From positions 1 through 31,272 of the IMG/VR virus record IMGVR_UViG_3300028025_000606: 31,272 nucleotides of DNA; one strand, written 5' to 3'. The DNA comes from a virus. Positions 5,558 to 14,498 of the stretch are shown here, in pieces. Below the pieces are notes generated by a model, which searched no databases, was not told where the DNA came from, and saw nothing but the letters and a program-made list of their open reading frames with translations. A program made the position numbers and the translations under genes. Each line of letters starts with the position of its first letter. The first letter of the stretch is position 1.

Positions 5558-6107
5558 TAATGCGTTTAGTTAATGTAAGAATGTCACCAGCATCAGCCCA
5601 TTGATTGAGCTTATTCGTCTCCCAAAACCAACAAGCAGACTGAGCAGCACCTTCAAACGTAGCTAGATACTCAGGGACATCGTTAATATCCATCTCTAAC
5701 GAGTCAGCAAAAGATTGATAATTAGACTTGCCAGTCAACTGAATTAATCCTCGTCCGCAAAATTTCCAACCCTCTTGACTAGCCTCATCACCATTACCCA
5801 TACGGTTAGCGTAAACCTTAGACGCTATGGCAACCTGCTTATTAGGACGAGATGCGTAATCATTCGCTATCTGATCGTTAGGGAAATACTTAGGGAATAT
5901 CTTACGGAGAGTAGCAGCCTTATAGTTTAGATTCTCTTTAAGAACCATAAAGCCACCAGACTCATGAGCGCATTGAGCGATAAACGCAGCCATCCTTCTC
6001 GGCGTATTAATATCGTAATCGGGGAATAGTTGTTCTAGCGCATGATGCCAATGTTCAACGTAGGGATTCTTCGGTAGGAGTTGTTTTAACTGGCTCAGAG
6101 TTAGCAT
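5487..6107 (-). CDS. endolysin, GH19 chitinase-like muramidase
   Basis: Glycoside hydrolase family 19 lysozyme that cuts peptidoglycan. From the ATG at 6107 (206 aa): CAHESGGF with catalytic Glu49, LKENLNY with Glu58, FPKYFP at 71-76, YANRMGNGDE at 99-108, GWKFCGRGLIQLTGKSNY at 113-130, and RINGGTIGLEDR at 182-193. All are core GH19 signatures. An ATG at 6125 exists, but the one at 6107 has GAGGA five bases upstream. There is no signal peptide, so export depends on a holin. It overlaps the lipoprotein gene downstream and the preceding membrane-protein gene. Confidence 0.92.
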   Translation of the reverse strand: MLTLSQLKQLLPKNPYVEHWHHALEQLFPDYDINTPRRMAAFIAQCAHESGGFMVLKENLNYKAATLRKIFPKYFPNDQIANDYASRPNKQVAIASKVYANRMGNGDEASQEGWKFCGRGLIQLTGKSNYQSFADSLEMDINDVPEYLATFEGAAQSACWFWETNKLNQWADAGDILTLTKRINGGTIGLEDRKKHYDHALHVLGA

Positions 6108-6315
6108 TTTTGTCCTCAAGTTCACGCAGCATTAAGTTGCGTATTCTTCTCATACGATCTATTTCAACGATAGCAGCATTAGTAGCATTGTTCATATCCA
6201 TGTACATAATGCCCATTACTGGTAAAGCAATCACTAGCACAAGACACAAGACCACCACGGCGATGAGGAGGCTCCACGGTACGTCTCGCTCATTCTTATC
6301 ATTATCATTAGCCAT
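6055..6315 (-). CDS. single-TM small protein, lysis-region
   Basis: From the ATG at 6315 the 86-residue protein begins MANDNDKNERDVPWSLL, with one membrane helix at about residues 15-37 (SLLIAVVVLCLVLVIALPVM), then a basic coiled segment (VEIDRMRRIRNLMLREL) and a polar tail. An in-frame ATG at 6399 would add 28 polar residues, inside the upstream gene. Neither start has a good ribosome-binding site; the shorter one resembles the start of related phage proteins I recall. It overlaps the endolysin start. Possible holin or antiholin partner, unproven. Confidence 0.6.
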   Translation of the reverse strand: MANDNDKNERDVPWSLLIAVVVLCLVLVIALPVMGIMYMDMNNATNAAIVEIDRMRRIRNLMLRELEDKNANSEPVKTTPTEESLR

Positions 6316-6944
6316 AGAAACCAACACGTTATGAACAGCACCGCGACTACTGATGTCATTTGTTTCTTGATTCTTCTTCTTATATTTTCCCGTTGGCATT
6401 TTGCTATATTAGCCAATCTAAGTTCTTCAGCGTGAGCAATTTCCTGTTCTGCAACAATCTTCTCTACTGTCTTTTCATACTTATGCCAAAGTGACCCTAG
6501 TTCTGCTGGAGCCTGATACACCATCATTTCACGTAACTCAGACATCATTGAATCAACTCTAGCTTCAATAATAATCTTACGTAATGCTCTGCGACCTACT
6601 GATTCTTCACCTTTATAGGCAGTCTTAATCTGTATTTCTTCTGCGAGTAAAGCCTTACCTAACTGATCCTGTGCATCTAATAACGCACCTAACTGATTAC
6701 CAATATCGGTAAATACATCGTTAGGATCAGCCTTAGCTATCTCCTGAATCCTAGCAACTTCTTGGTTATATTGAACTACCTGAGCATTAGAAGGATTAGG
6801 TATCTTATGAAACTGAGTTCTTAGATCATCTAATACTTCCTTAACGTCTCCTGCTGCACCTTTAATATCTTTGTATAACTGGCAACCCTTCTTTACAGCC
6901 GCTACAGCAGCATTAGCTAACGCTAGAAGTGTAAGTGGGTCCAC
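6234..6944 (-). CDS. membrane-anchored helical phage protein
   Basis: 236 residues from a GTG start (6944). The N-terminus MDPLTLLALANAAVAAVKKG is hydrophobic and amphipathic, the middle (30-190) is mostly charged helix, and a membrane helix lies at about 197-217 (SVVAVLFITCWFLWLMIMI). This layout recurs in podoviruses of aquatic bacteria just before the lysis genes; its function is not known to me. The last residues (ETYRGASSSPWWSCVLC) overlap the next gene in another frame by 82 bases or more, so the C-terminus may be less constrained. Confidence 0.6.
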   Translation of the reverse strand: MDPLTLLALANAAVAAVKKGCQLYKDIKGAAGDVKEVLDDLRTQFHKIPNPSNAQVVQYNQEVARIQEIAKADPNDVFTDIGNQLGALLDAQDQLGKALLAEEIQIKTAYKGEESVGRRALRKIIIEARVDSMMSELREMMVYQAPAELGSLWHKYEKTVEKIVAEQEIAHAEELRLANIAKCQRENIRRRIKKQMTSVVAVLFITCWFLWLMIMIRMSETYRGASSSPWWSCVLC

Positions 6945-6945
6945 A

Positions 6946-7131
6946 TCACTTAGGTAACTGACCGTTACCAGCCATCCAGAACATTAAACCTAGAGCACCA
7001 GCACCAACAATCCAGAATATCTTTTTAACAACTGACCGACCTACTTCTTCGTAAATCTTCTTAAAAGCCACTTCAGCAGCTTTCTCAGCAATATGGTCAA
7101 TTTGCTCATCGGTAAGTTGTATTTTGTCCAT
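6946..7131 (-). CDS. small single-TM protein, 61 aa
   Basis: An acidic amphipathic helix (QLTDEQIDHIAEKAAEVAFK) leads to one membrane helix at about residues 38-55 (IFWIVGAGALGLMFWMAG) and a short tail. It follows a fibre-like gene and precedes another membrane-associated protein, at the upstream edge of the lysis region. Its stop is separated by one base from the GTG of the next gene. Function unknown; a minor role in lysis is possible from position only. Confidence 0.6.
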   Translation of the reverse strand: MDKIQLTDEQIDHIAEKAAEVAFKKIYEEVGRSVVKKIFWIVGAGALGLMFWMAGNGQLPK

Positions 7132-7133
7132 GA

Positions 7134-8432
7134 TTATTCGTAGATAATGTTGATTGTTCCAGCATCAAAAGTATTTACACCGCCTACTGTAGTTATACGG
7201 ATACGATCTAATGTAGCTGACAATGCTTTATATCCACCGCCAACAATACCGCCAGCAGTATCATGCCGTCCACCACTAACAGCACCAACCCAAGTATTAG
7301 TAGCAGAATCTTGCAGAGTGAAAACCATTGAACCACTAGCGATAAGAGCAGCAGACCAAGTTCCGAGAATTGGGAATCCTGCCGTAGAAGAAAATGTTCC
7401 GGTTGCTGAAGTTATTGTAGATGCTGCTGCAACATATCCAGTAGTCTCTATTCCACCAGAATCCCCTAATTGCATTATTACATCAGAAGTACCACTAATT
7501 GATAAACCAGCAAACATAACTGTAATTCGTTTAGCAGTTGACGGAATATCGGTAAAATCAACGCTAGTACCGGATGCAGATACTATGGTTTTATTAGTAA
7601 TAGTAGAACTAAAAGAAGGAGGAGCATCACCATTAGATATTAAAACTTGACCTGCTGTGCCGTAACTTGTCGATCCAGAACCAAAGGAAAAACCACCTTT
7701 AGGAGTAATAAGTAAACGCTGAGTTAGCGTATTAGCAGTCGAGCCTGATGATCCTACATCAGCAGTCTTAAATACAAGATTTCCTGAACCACCAGTACCA
7801 GTACCATTACCTGCTTGAATCTCAAAGTTAGTTCCAGCTATATTCGTTCCAGATGCACTAGGAGCGCGTAGGACGTTACCAGATACAGACGTAGTAGCCT
7901 CACCAGAACCAATGATTAAAACACCGCTAGAGTTGATTCTGAAGCGTTCTGTGCCACCAGTAACTAACGCCAACGTATCAGCAGTAGGACGATAGATACC
8001 AGTATTCGTATCACCACTCCACGATAATGGAGGAGCAGCAGAAGTTGTAGCAGCAGCATCTAAATACAATACTGATCCGCTAGTCTGTGTGACTGAACCA
8101 CTTAAAATAGTAGAACTTGTCGTAGTGCCAATGTTATTAGTGCTACCAGTTAATGAAGCAACACCACTAATGCCTACTGTGCTACTCATTACTACAGAGC
8201 CAGAGAATGTCGTGCCTGAACTAAATACAGCACCACCAGATGAAGTAAACGCACCACCTACTGTAAAGCCATCACCATCAGTACCAGCTTGCTGATCTTT
8301 AAGCTGTGCCATTAGCTCACGTATAGCATTGTTTATCCCCGAAGGAGCACAACCTTCAGCTATGTTAATACCGCCAATATCCGTGTTATTGGATGCTGTT
8401 GCGCTGTATTCACTAATCTTGTTCTTTGCCAT
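7134..8432 (-). CDS. tail-fibre or appendage structural protein
   Basis: 432 residues, low in charge and rich in Ser, Gly, Thr and Ala. The N-terminus (MAKNKISEYSATASNNTDIG then EGCAPSGINNAIRELMAQ) resembles the virion-attachment start of many phage fibres. Repetitive beta-rich sections follow (SGGAVFSSGTTFSGSV, TGSTNNIGTTTSS), then a segment with WSGDTNTGIYRPTADTLALV and GGTERFRINSSG, a motif common in fibre shafts. The last 150 residues look like a distinct beta domain. Likely a receptor-binding or fibre protein. No chaperone or peptidase motif is visible. Confidence 0.75.
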   Translation of the reverse strand: MAKNKISEYSATASNNTDIGGINIAEGCAPSGINNAIRELMAQLKDQQAGTDGDGFTVGGAFTSSGGAVFSSGTTFSGSVVMSSTVGISGVASLTGSTNNIGTTTSSTILSGSVTQTSGSVLYLDAAATTSAAPPLSWSGDTNTGIYRPTADTLALVTGGTERFRINSSGVLIIGSGEATTSVSGNVLRAPSASGTNIAGTNFEIQAGNGTGTGGSGNLVFKTADVGSSGSTANTLTQRLLITPKGGFSFGSGSTSYGTAGQVLISNGDAPPSFSSTITNKTIVSASGTSVDFTDIPSTAKRITVMFAGLSISGTSDVIMQLGDSGGIETTGYVAAASTITSATGTFSSTAGFPILGTWSAALIASGSMVFTLQDSATNTWVGAVSGGRHDTAGGIVGGGYKALSATLDRIRITTVGGVNTFDAGTINIIYE

Positions 8433-8434
8433 AA

Positions 8435-9985
8435 TTATTGTCCATATATCTGTTGAAGTTGCTCAGAAGTTACATCCAATGGAACCTGAGGAGATATTAA
8501 ACCTCTGCCACCAGTAATTGCTGAAACAGGCATTTGTCTTGGAACTGGAGCACCTAAACGCATCATGTCAGCTAAACGCTCTACAGATTGCCTACGAAGT
8601 GCAGTAGCACCACCTCTAGCAGCAGTAGCTCCAAGAGCTAACGGTATTCCGACAGTAGGCTCATAAACTGTTGCACCACCAGCAAATGCGCCACTAACAG
8701 GACCTGTAGGAGCAAACCTACCGAAGAACTTTAAGAGATTTTGAGCAGTTGTACCTTTAGCAGCAGCAGTAATTTCAGCTTGTTCAGCCTTAGTAAATAA
8801 CCGCATTTTCTTGTCATTTTTAGCTAACTGACGAAGCTGTTGAGCCATAGAGTTTTCAGCACCAGAAGCCGTAAATTTACTTGCATCAAGTTTAGCGTTT
8901 TCAAGCATAGTTTCAAATACGTCAGCTTTCATCAGCTTAGAATATTCGCCTCTAGCTTGTTTCCATAGTTCTGTACCAGTTTTAGTATTTGCTCCAAGAA
9001 TATCGCTACTAGGAGCACTAGAAACATACTCATCAAACTGATCTTTTAATATTGTTGCCATTCTACGTTCTTGTGGATCAATACTAGCTTGAGCAGATTG
9101 AATGGTTTTGCGTAAGTTAGAAAGACCTGTGAAATCTTTAGGCGTAGTTGGATCAGTCAATCGATTAAGTGCAATATCTAGTTTTGGATATGCAGTACCA
9201 GCTTCATAGCCTTCATCTCTTAGGCTATTCATAACGCCTGTCATCTTGTTTGCAAACTTAGGAGCATTAAACATTACGCCAGATTCTTTAGCTCGTTCAA
9301 ACAATTGACTAGACTTAGTAGCCAAATCTTCAGCAGTAGGACCAACTCTAGGACGACCACCAACACCAAACGGAGCACCAACAGCCATACCAGCAGCAGC
9401 ACCAGCTAACGGACCAAACTCCTCGCCTACACCCTGAGCAGCAACCGCAGCAGGAGCAGCAGCAGCTAATTGCCTACCCGGAGCCTGAGATAACATTTCT
9501 GATATACGACGACCTAAATCAGTAGTTGCTGTTTTAGCTAATCTAGCAGCACCAGCAATTTGACTTCCAGCACCACCTAAAGCACCAACAGCAGCTTGAC
9601 CCATACGTTCAGCCGTTGTTTCTGCTTGTGGTAATCCAATGCGAGTCATTAGATTCTCTACAGCACCAGCAGGAGATGGTATTTGATACTGTTGCGGTAA
9701 TACGACATTAGCAGCTTGTGTAGCTAATTCAGCAGTAGGTAAAGCCAATGTGCCAGCCATAACGCCTACAGGACCAAATGGAGCACCCATAGCAGCACCA
9801 GTAGCCACAGGAGTAAGACCTCTAGCCGCAATACCTAAACCACGCTGTACTTCCTGCCCAATAGTTCTAGGCGGCATTGATTGAAGCGCATAATCATACG
9901 CTTGCTGATCTGTAAGTTCTGTATCTGAATTAACCTCAAATGAACCAGAACCGGGAATATTGACATCGTAACTAAACTTAGCCAT
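8435..9985 (-). CDS. internal virion (ejection-type) protein
   Basis: 516 residues. The N-terminus YDVNIPGSGSFEVNSDTELT then DQQAYDYAL is a short motif often found at the start of phage internal virion proteins. Ala/Gly-rich hydrophobic stretches follow (GAAMGAPFGPVGVMAG, LAAAAPAAVAAQGVG), and residues about 220-400 are helical and charged. Such hydrophobic, Ala-rich proteins are typical of the ejection proteins that short-tailed phages send into the cell envelope. This is inferred from composition and from neighbours of the same type; no enzyme motif is visible. Confidence 0.6.
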   Translation of the reverse strand: MAKFSYDVNIPGSGSFEVNSDTELTDQQAYDYALQSMPPRTIGQEVQRGLGIAARGLTPVATGAAMGAPFGPVGVMAGTLALPTAELATQAANVVLPQQYQIPSPAGAVENLMTRIGLPQAETTAERMGQAAVGALGGAGSQIAGAARLAKTATTDLGRRISEMLSQAPGRQLAAAAPAAVAAQGVGEEFGPLAGAAAGMAVGAPFGVGGRPRVGPTAEDLATKSSQLFERAKESGVMFNAPKFANKMTGVMNSLRDEGYEAGTAYPKLDIALNRLTDPTTPKDFTGLSNLRKTIQSAQASIDPQERRMATILKDQFDEYVSSAPSSDILGANTKTGTELWKQARGEYSKLMKADVFETMLENAKLDASKFTASGAENSMAQQLRQLAKNDKKMRLFTKAEQAEITAAAKGTTAQNLLKFFGRFAPTGPVSGAFAGGATVYEPTVGIPLALGATAARGGATALRRQSVERLADMMRLGAPVPRQMPVSAITGGRGLISPQVPLDVTSEQLQQIYGQ

Positions 9986-11947
9986 TTATTTCCTCTTTAC
10001 CGTTACACCACGAGGTAGTCCGCTAGGCTGCTGTTGTACAACTCCACCTTTAAGAATATCGTCAAACTCACCGTTATATCCATAAGTACGGGCATATTCG
10101 TTAGGAATAGTCTTTAATGCACGATTAGCACTATTAATATATTGCTGTAATTGCTTTCTAAGTACGTCTTCTTTTAAACCTGCTTTTAATGAAGCCTGAA
10201 TATTAGACAATGCACCCATTTCTTTTTCAGTAACACTACCAACAGCACCACCAGTAGGAGATGCAGCTCTCATTTTCTGAATTTCACTAACAAATGAACG
10301 TGTTTGCAAATTTTCTAACTTTGCAGCACCAGTAAAAGCATCAGTACCCGGCACTCTAGCTACTGCTGGACCTGTAATACCTGAGATAGCTTTTAGTTCT
10401 CTTGGGTTATTAAGCAATGCCTGAGCAGCATCTCTAGCGTCAACAAGCTGAGTTACCGTATAGTTTACTAACCCAATTGTTGCAGGTTGAGCAGCGATTA
10501 TCTTTTGTTTCTCTCTTGGAGGAACTTTTGCATCAGGCTGTTGTACTAATGGAGTAACTTTGCCAATATTCACTACTGGCTTTGCTTTTGGAGCTTGTGG
10601 TGCTTGTGGCTGAACACTAGGAGCAATAGCTTGAGGCTGCCTAATAGTAGGAGCAACTGCTTGTGGCTGAACCTGTCTAATAGTTGGCGCTACTACTGGT
10701 GGCTGAACTGCTTGTGGTTGAGCAACAGGAACCTCACCAGCACGTTGCAATTCTGGAGCAACCATAGGAGCAGGAGGCTGTGCCATTGGCTCTAATGCAC
10801 CTCTAATACGTGGTGCAGTTTGACCTTCCATAGGAGCAGGAGCAGGAGCAGCTACTTGACCTTGTATAAACTGTTCACGAGACATAGGTAATGCAGGAGC
10901 AGTACCAGTTTCAAACTTTAGCTTTTGAGCATCAATAGCAATCTTTGTTTGATCTGCCTGAGTAGGAGCATTAGCGTATGCCAATATATTACGATTTTGA
11001 TCTGGATTTAGTTTAGTCGCATCATTAGTACCAAACATTTGATACGCATATTGACCAGTAATTCCATCGTAGCGATATTGTTTACCAGACTCTAATACAG
11101 CAGTATCAACCTTCTGAATAGCATCGAGTAATTCTTTACCTTTAAGAACACCAGTTTCTTTTAAATCTGCAATAGTCTTATATTGCGGCTTATATGTATC
11201 TGGAGCATTTTTAATACGGTCACGAATATCAACTTCACCAACCAATAAACTAGCCTGACGTTCACGTAATTTCTCAACAGAATCTAATGCAGATTTTTGT
11301 TTAGCAGGATCACGACGAGCACCATAAGCAGCAGCATCAGCCATCGTATTCTGAATCTGTTGCTCTAGCATGGCTATCTCTGAATTACCTTGCGCTCCTT
11401 GTGTTGGCAATGCAGCACCTTCAACTGAAACACCTTGAGCCGGAGCAGGTTGAGTACCAAACATAGATTGTCTAGTAGCTTCACGCTCTCTCTGGAACGC
11501 CTTCTGTTGTGCGTATTCTTTAATAGCATCAGCAGGGTTACTACGAATGTATGCAATAGCTAGTGGATCATTAGCAATAGCAGGATCATTTAGCATATTG
11601 GTAATAGATTGCTGCGTAGCTGTATTTTGCTGCATTTGCAACTTCATTTGAGCTAACTTCTGAGCATTAACCATTTGCTCAATACCGCCTTGATACGCTT
11701 GTCCAGCAGCACCGTAACCAGTACCTAATGCACTCAATATATTCTGTGTAGCAGAACGTCTAGGACCTTGTGATCCCATGCCTTGAGCAATAGCCGCAGC
11801 AGTTCCTAATAGACCAGCAATGTTAGATCGTTTAGATAATGCAGCCGCATCTTGTGGTTCTAAAAGACCAGAATACGCAGAGTTTTCTATGCCGAATACA
11901 TTAAGATTCGCTGGGTTTAGATAACTTAAATAATCAGAAATTGCCAT
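9986..11947 (-). CDS. large internal virion protein with Pro/Gln-rich linker
   Basis: 653 residues. The N-terminal 160 are Ala/Gln-rich helices (GLLGTAAAIAQGMGSQ, MKLQMQQNTATQQS). Residues about 365-457 are a Pro/Gln/Ala-rich linker with repeated APTIRQ and QPQA units (bases 10577-10855). The last 170 residues form a helical domain (AISGITGPAVARVPG, RSFVSEIQKMRAASP, GSVTEKEMGALSNIQASL) that recurs in virion proteins of several podoviruses. A role in DNA ejection or the internal core is inferred from the neighbourhood. The stop abuts the next gene's start. Confidence 0.6.
   Translation of the reverse strand: MAISDYLSYLNPANLNVFGIENSAYSGLLEPQDAAALSKRSNIAGLLGTAAAIAQGMGSQGPRRSATQNILSALGTGYGAAGQAYQGGIEQMVNAQKLAQMKLQMQQNTATQQSITNMLNDPAIANDPLAIAYIRSNPADAIKEYAQQKAFQREREATRQSMFGTQPAPAQGVSVEGAALPTQGAQGNSEIAMLEQQIQNTMADAAAYGARRDPAKQKSALDSVEKLRERQASLLVGEVDIRDRIKNAPDTYKPQYKTIADLKETGVLKGKELLDAIQKVDTAVLESGKQYRYDGITGQYAYQMFGTNDATKLNPDQNRNILAYANAPTQADQTKIAIDAQKLKFETGTAPALPMSREQFIQGQVAAPAPAPMEGQTAPRIRGALEPMAQPPAPMVAPELQRAGEVPVAQPQAVQPPVVAPTIRQVQPQAVAPTIRQPQAIAPSVQPQAPQAPKAKPVVNIGKVTPLVQQPDAKVPPREKQKIIAAQPATIGLVNYTVTQLVDARDAAQALLNNPRELKAISGITGPAVARVPGTDAFTGAAKLENLQTRSFVSEIQKMRAASPTGGAVGSVTEKEMGALSNIQASLKAGLKEDVLRKQLQQYINSANRALKTIPNEYARTYGYNGEFDDILKGGVVQQQPSGLPRGVTVKRK
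10577..10855 (-). repeat. Pro/Gln/Ala low-complexity repeat in virion protein
   Basis: Codes for residues 365-457 of the large internal virion protein. Units such as QPQAV, VVAPTIRQ and PQAIAPS recur with 11 to 17 residue spacing. It is probably an unstructured linker between two helical halves; such tracts are prone to length change by slippage. Confidence 0.6.
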
Positions 11948-11954
11948 ATTTCAC

Positions 11955-12575
11955 CTATAGCAAAGAAATTGGTTGCGGACGCATAACAGACTGACCTTGT
12001 GGATTCAGTAGGCTCATGTAATCCATTGGCTGAATCTGACCACGTTGAACTTGACCGGGTTGAGCGTATTGAACTTGTGGTTCTTGCATCAAACTACTAG
12101 CAGTCTCCATACCTAATCGCGTAGTAACAGGGTTTTGGTTTGCGAATGTATTAATTCCTTTAATACCTTCCATTACGCCCTGACCAACTCCGCTAATAGA
12201 AGGATCAAATCCAAATAATGATTCACCACCAGCACCATATCCACCACCAGCACTAGGAACACCAACACTTCCATAACCACCACCACTAAGCGGGTTAAAT
12301 CCACCACCAGAGCCAGCAAGAGCAGCAGCGTTCATAGCCAAACCTTTAGCTGGATCACCACCAGCAGCAACATTTGTGCCTATACCATTAAGTATTGAAC
12401 CTAAACTAAATGGACTTGATGAGCCACCCATAGCACCTCCGCTAATACCACCACCAATACCGCCAGTAAGCCCACCCATTAATGCACCCTCAATAGGGTT
12501 TTTACCTCTAAGAGCAGACGTTCCACCACCTAAAGCAGCACCTATCATCATCCCTGTGCTAATTGGCTCACCCAT
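11955..12575 (-). CDS. Gly-rich virion protein, ejection-type
   Basis: 206 residues. The first half is Gly/Ala/Met-rich with glycine-zipper-like segments (MMIGAALGGGTSALRG, GALMGGLTGGIGGGISGG), which commonly insert in membranes; the second half is Gln/Pro-rich (VQYAQPGQVQRGQIQP). It sits between other ejection-type proteins. The composition suggests a small membrane-active ejection protein, analogous in position and size to P22 gp7 but without recognisable similarity. Its start overlaps the previous stop by one base. Confidence 0.55.
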   Translation of the reverse strand: MGEPISTGMMIGAALGGGTSALRGKNPIEGALMGGLTGGIGGGISGGAMGGSSSPFSLGSILNGIGTNVAAGGDPAKGLAMNAAALAGSGGGFNPLSGGGYGSVGVPSAGGGYGAGGESLFGFDPSISGVGQGVMEGIKGINTFANQNPVTTRLGMETASSLMQEPQVQYAQPGQVQRGQIQPMDYMSLLNPQGQSVMRPQPISLL

Positions 12576-13309
12576 TATTTGCCTCCTGTCGGCGTAGCAG
12601 TCTGCGTAGTCGTACTTCCTTGAGGAACACTAGAGAATAGATTCGCAAACTGGCTTAGTTTCATTTGTGGCAAGTTCTGTTCATAGTTAAAGCGATTAAT
12701 GTCAGCTTGCAACTTAGCTGTATCGTAGCTTTCACCAGCTTGACCAGTTTTCAATAACTGATTAATGTCAAAGTAATCAGCATTAGCCATATTTGCAGCA
12801 TTATTAACTGCCGCCATTTGACGAGCACGTTCAGCCTCAGCAGAACCATACGCTAACTGACCGCCTTGTTCCGCTAGAGCACGAGCAAAGATGTCCTGAG
12901 CTTGACCTGCTTGTTGACCCATAGCACTAGAGCCATAACGACCAGCAGAGGAAGCCTGAGATTGCAACCCTTGAATGTTTCGGTTGTACTGCTCACCAGC
13001 TAATCGATTCGTCTGCTCTAAAGCACCCGCTAGGAATGGATTAACGCCTCGTCCTGCAATCGTATCTAGTGTCTCTTGTTGTGCAGCCTTAATGAGTGGA
13101 GAACCGCCTAGAGCACGTTCCCTAGCCATTTGGAGCGATTGCTGAGTAGCTTCCGAAGGAGACACATACGTCTGCCCTTGAAAGTATTGTGGACCAGTAC
13201 CTTGATAAAGACGTTTAGCTTCTTCTAAGCCATACGTTACATACGGAGCAATTGAAGGATCAATACTCGTCGTTGTTGTACTTTTTTGACTACCGCCGCC
13301 ACCACCCAT
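12575..13309 (-). CDS. conserved virion-associated protein
   Basis: 244 residues starting MGGGGGSQKSTTTTSIDPSI, then PYVTYGLEEAKRLYQG and TYVSPSEATQQSLQMARERA, with a long Gln/Ala-rich helical middle (EQYNRNIQGLQSQASSAG, RYGSSAMGQQAGQAQ) and a Thr-rich end. A Gly/Ser/Thr-rich start followed by SxAT-type helices is frequent in structural proteins of podoviruses next to ejection genes. The exact virion location is unknown. It is encoded directly downstream of a GNAT-like gene. Confidence 0.55.
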   Translation of the reverse strand: MGGGGGSQKSTTTTSIDPSIAPYVTYGLEEAKRLYQGTGPQYFQGQTYVSPSEATQQSLQMARERALGGSPLIKAAQQETLDTIAGRGVNPFLAGALEQTNRLAGEQYNRNIQGLQSQASSAGRYGSSAMGQQAGQAQDIFARALAEQGGQLAYGSAEAERARQMAAVNNAANMANADYFDINQLLKTGQAGESYDTAKLQADINRFNYEQNLPQMKLSQFANLFSSVPQGSTTTQTATPTGGK

Positions 13310-13311
13310 AA

Positions 13312-13710
13312 TTACACCTCACAAATCCATTGTTTCGGACGGAATCCATAACTAGCCGCCCTTTTAGCCCAACCTCGCCTATGGCTAGAAAATGTTATGT
13401 ATTTGACGTTAGCTTCAGCAGCCATGCCCTTTATGTATTTTAAGGCATTTTCGACAACATCATAACTATTTTCTAACGAATAAGCAGCCCATAAATGCAT
13501 TGTTTCGCCTTGTGGCTGTAAAACAAAGAATCCAGCGTAATGGTTGTTCTCTATCAGCACAAATAACAGACTCTTTTGATTGAAACAGTCCGTATATACA
13601 TCTTCAACTATCCAGTTTTCTGGACTCCTACTTTTAATCTTCTCTAAGCCTAACTTAACGCTAGACCACCAATTACGTAGTTCCTGTGGAGCAATATATC
13701 GATACTCCAT
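13312..13710 (-). CDS. GNAT-like protein among tail genes
   Basis: 132 residues. Strands WIVEDVYTDC, SLLFVLIENNHYAGFFVLQ and LWAAYSL, a helix DVVENALKYIKGMAAEA, then KYITFSSHRRGWAKRAASYG and FRP resemble the second half of a GNAT acyltransferase, ending with the usual YGF after the last helix. The acetyl-CoA loop (R/QxxGxG/A) is not clear, so it may be a non-catalytic version. Small GNAT-like genes recur in podovirus tail regions. The target is unknown. Its start overlaps the previous stop (TAATG). Confidence 0.5.
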   Translation of the reverse strand: MEYRYIAPQELRNWWSSVKLGLEKIKSRSPENWIVEDVYTDCFNQKSLLFVLIENNHYAGFFVLQPQGETMHLWAAYSLENSYDVVENALKYIKGMAAEANVKYITFSSHRRGWAKRAASYGFRPKQWICEV

Positions 13711-14498
13711 TAGCCCACCACAATGTAGCCATACGTCTTGTCTGCCGTACTATTAGCCCAATGATTCAAAGTAGCACTTCCTTGCGTTCTATTAGATACA
13801 TATATATTAGATGAAGCATTAGGAGAAATATAATTTACCGTCACAATAACAGCAGGTATTACTGGTCTAGCCGGAGTTGTTGATGCCGCATAACTAATTA
13901 ACGATACATTGGTTGATGATACTAACCCAGCAATTTCTACATAATCATTAGCAGCAAGATCAATAAATATATTTACCGTTCCAATTACATGACTAGGATC
14001 AGTAGATGATTTTCTAATAGGCAAGTCAAATCTACTTGCACTTCTAACAACATCTACACCATTCTTTCTAAACCAAACATCAGCATATTGCAGAGCATTA
14101 TCAAGACTAGCTAATTGAATAGAAAACTGCACGTTATAAACGCCAGCATTTCTAACATTTAACCGACTATTGTTAGAAAGATAAACACCATTAGATTCTT
14201 CAGTAGTATCAAATTCAATTGCAGCAGGAGTATTTGCTGAACTTACAGTCTGGCTTGTATTACGAGTAAACTCCCCATAAGGAGCCGTATCAACATTAGC
14301 AGCAGCAGATATAGGAACTAAGAAAATAAGGCTGTCGTAGCCTATACGCTCGTCGTATAACGTAGTCGTAGTAGCGTTTCCTGTCGCTAGTGTAATGGAG
14401 CCAGTATTGTTAGATTTACCGTCCATAAGACCTCTAACAACATCAGCCACAGAACGAACATCAGCACCAGCAATAGGTAATGTACGAAACTGAGTCAT
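13710..14498 (-). CDS. structural protein with jelly-roll-like domain
   Basis: 262 residues. The N-terminal 50 (RTLPIAGADVRSVADVVRGL) look like a virion-binding segment. The middle holds a C1q/TNF-like beta pattern: LNVRNAGVYNVQFSIQL, ADVWFRKNGVDVVRS and FIDLAANDYVEIAGL, the order found in trimeric jelly-roll heads of phage appendages. A role as a tail or head decoration protein or receptor contact is inferred. The start overlaps the P22 gp10-like gene's stop (ATGA). Confidence 0.6.
   Translation of the reverse strand: MTQFRTLPIAGADVRSVADVVRGLMDGKSNNTGSITLATGNATTTTLYDERIGYDSLIFLVPISAAANVDTAPYGEFTRNTSQTVSSANTPAAIEFDTTEESNGVYLSNNSRLNVRNAGVYNVQFSIQLASLDNALQYADVWFRKNGVDVVRSASRFDLPIRKSSTDPSHVIGTVNIFIDLAANDYVEIAGLVSSTNVSLISYAASTTPARPVIPAVIVTVNYISPNASSNIYVSNRTQGSATLNHWANSTADKTYGYIVVG

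Noticed and set aside
7147-7650. 167-residue open frame on the plus strand inside the fibre-like gene
   Set aside because: It is antisense to a Ser/Gly/Thr-rich gene whose codon choice leaves few stops on the other strand. It has no ribosome site and its sequence is low in complexity.
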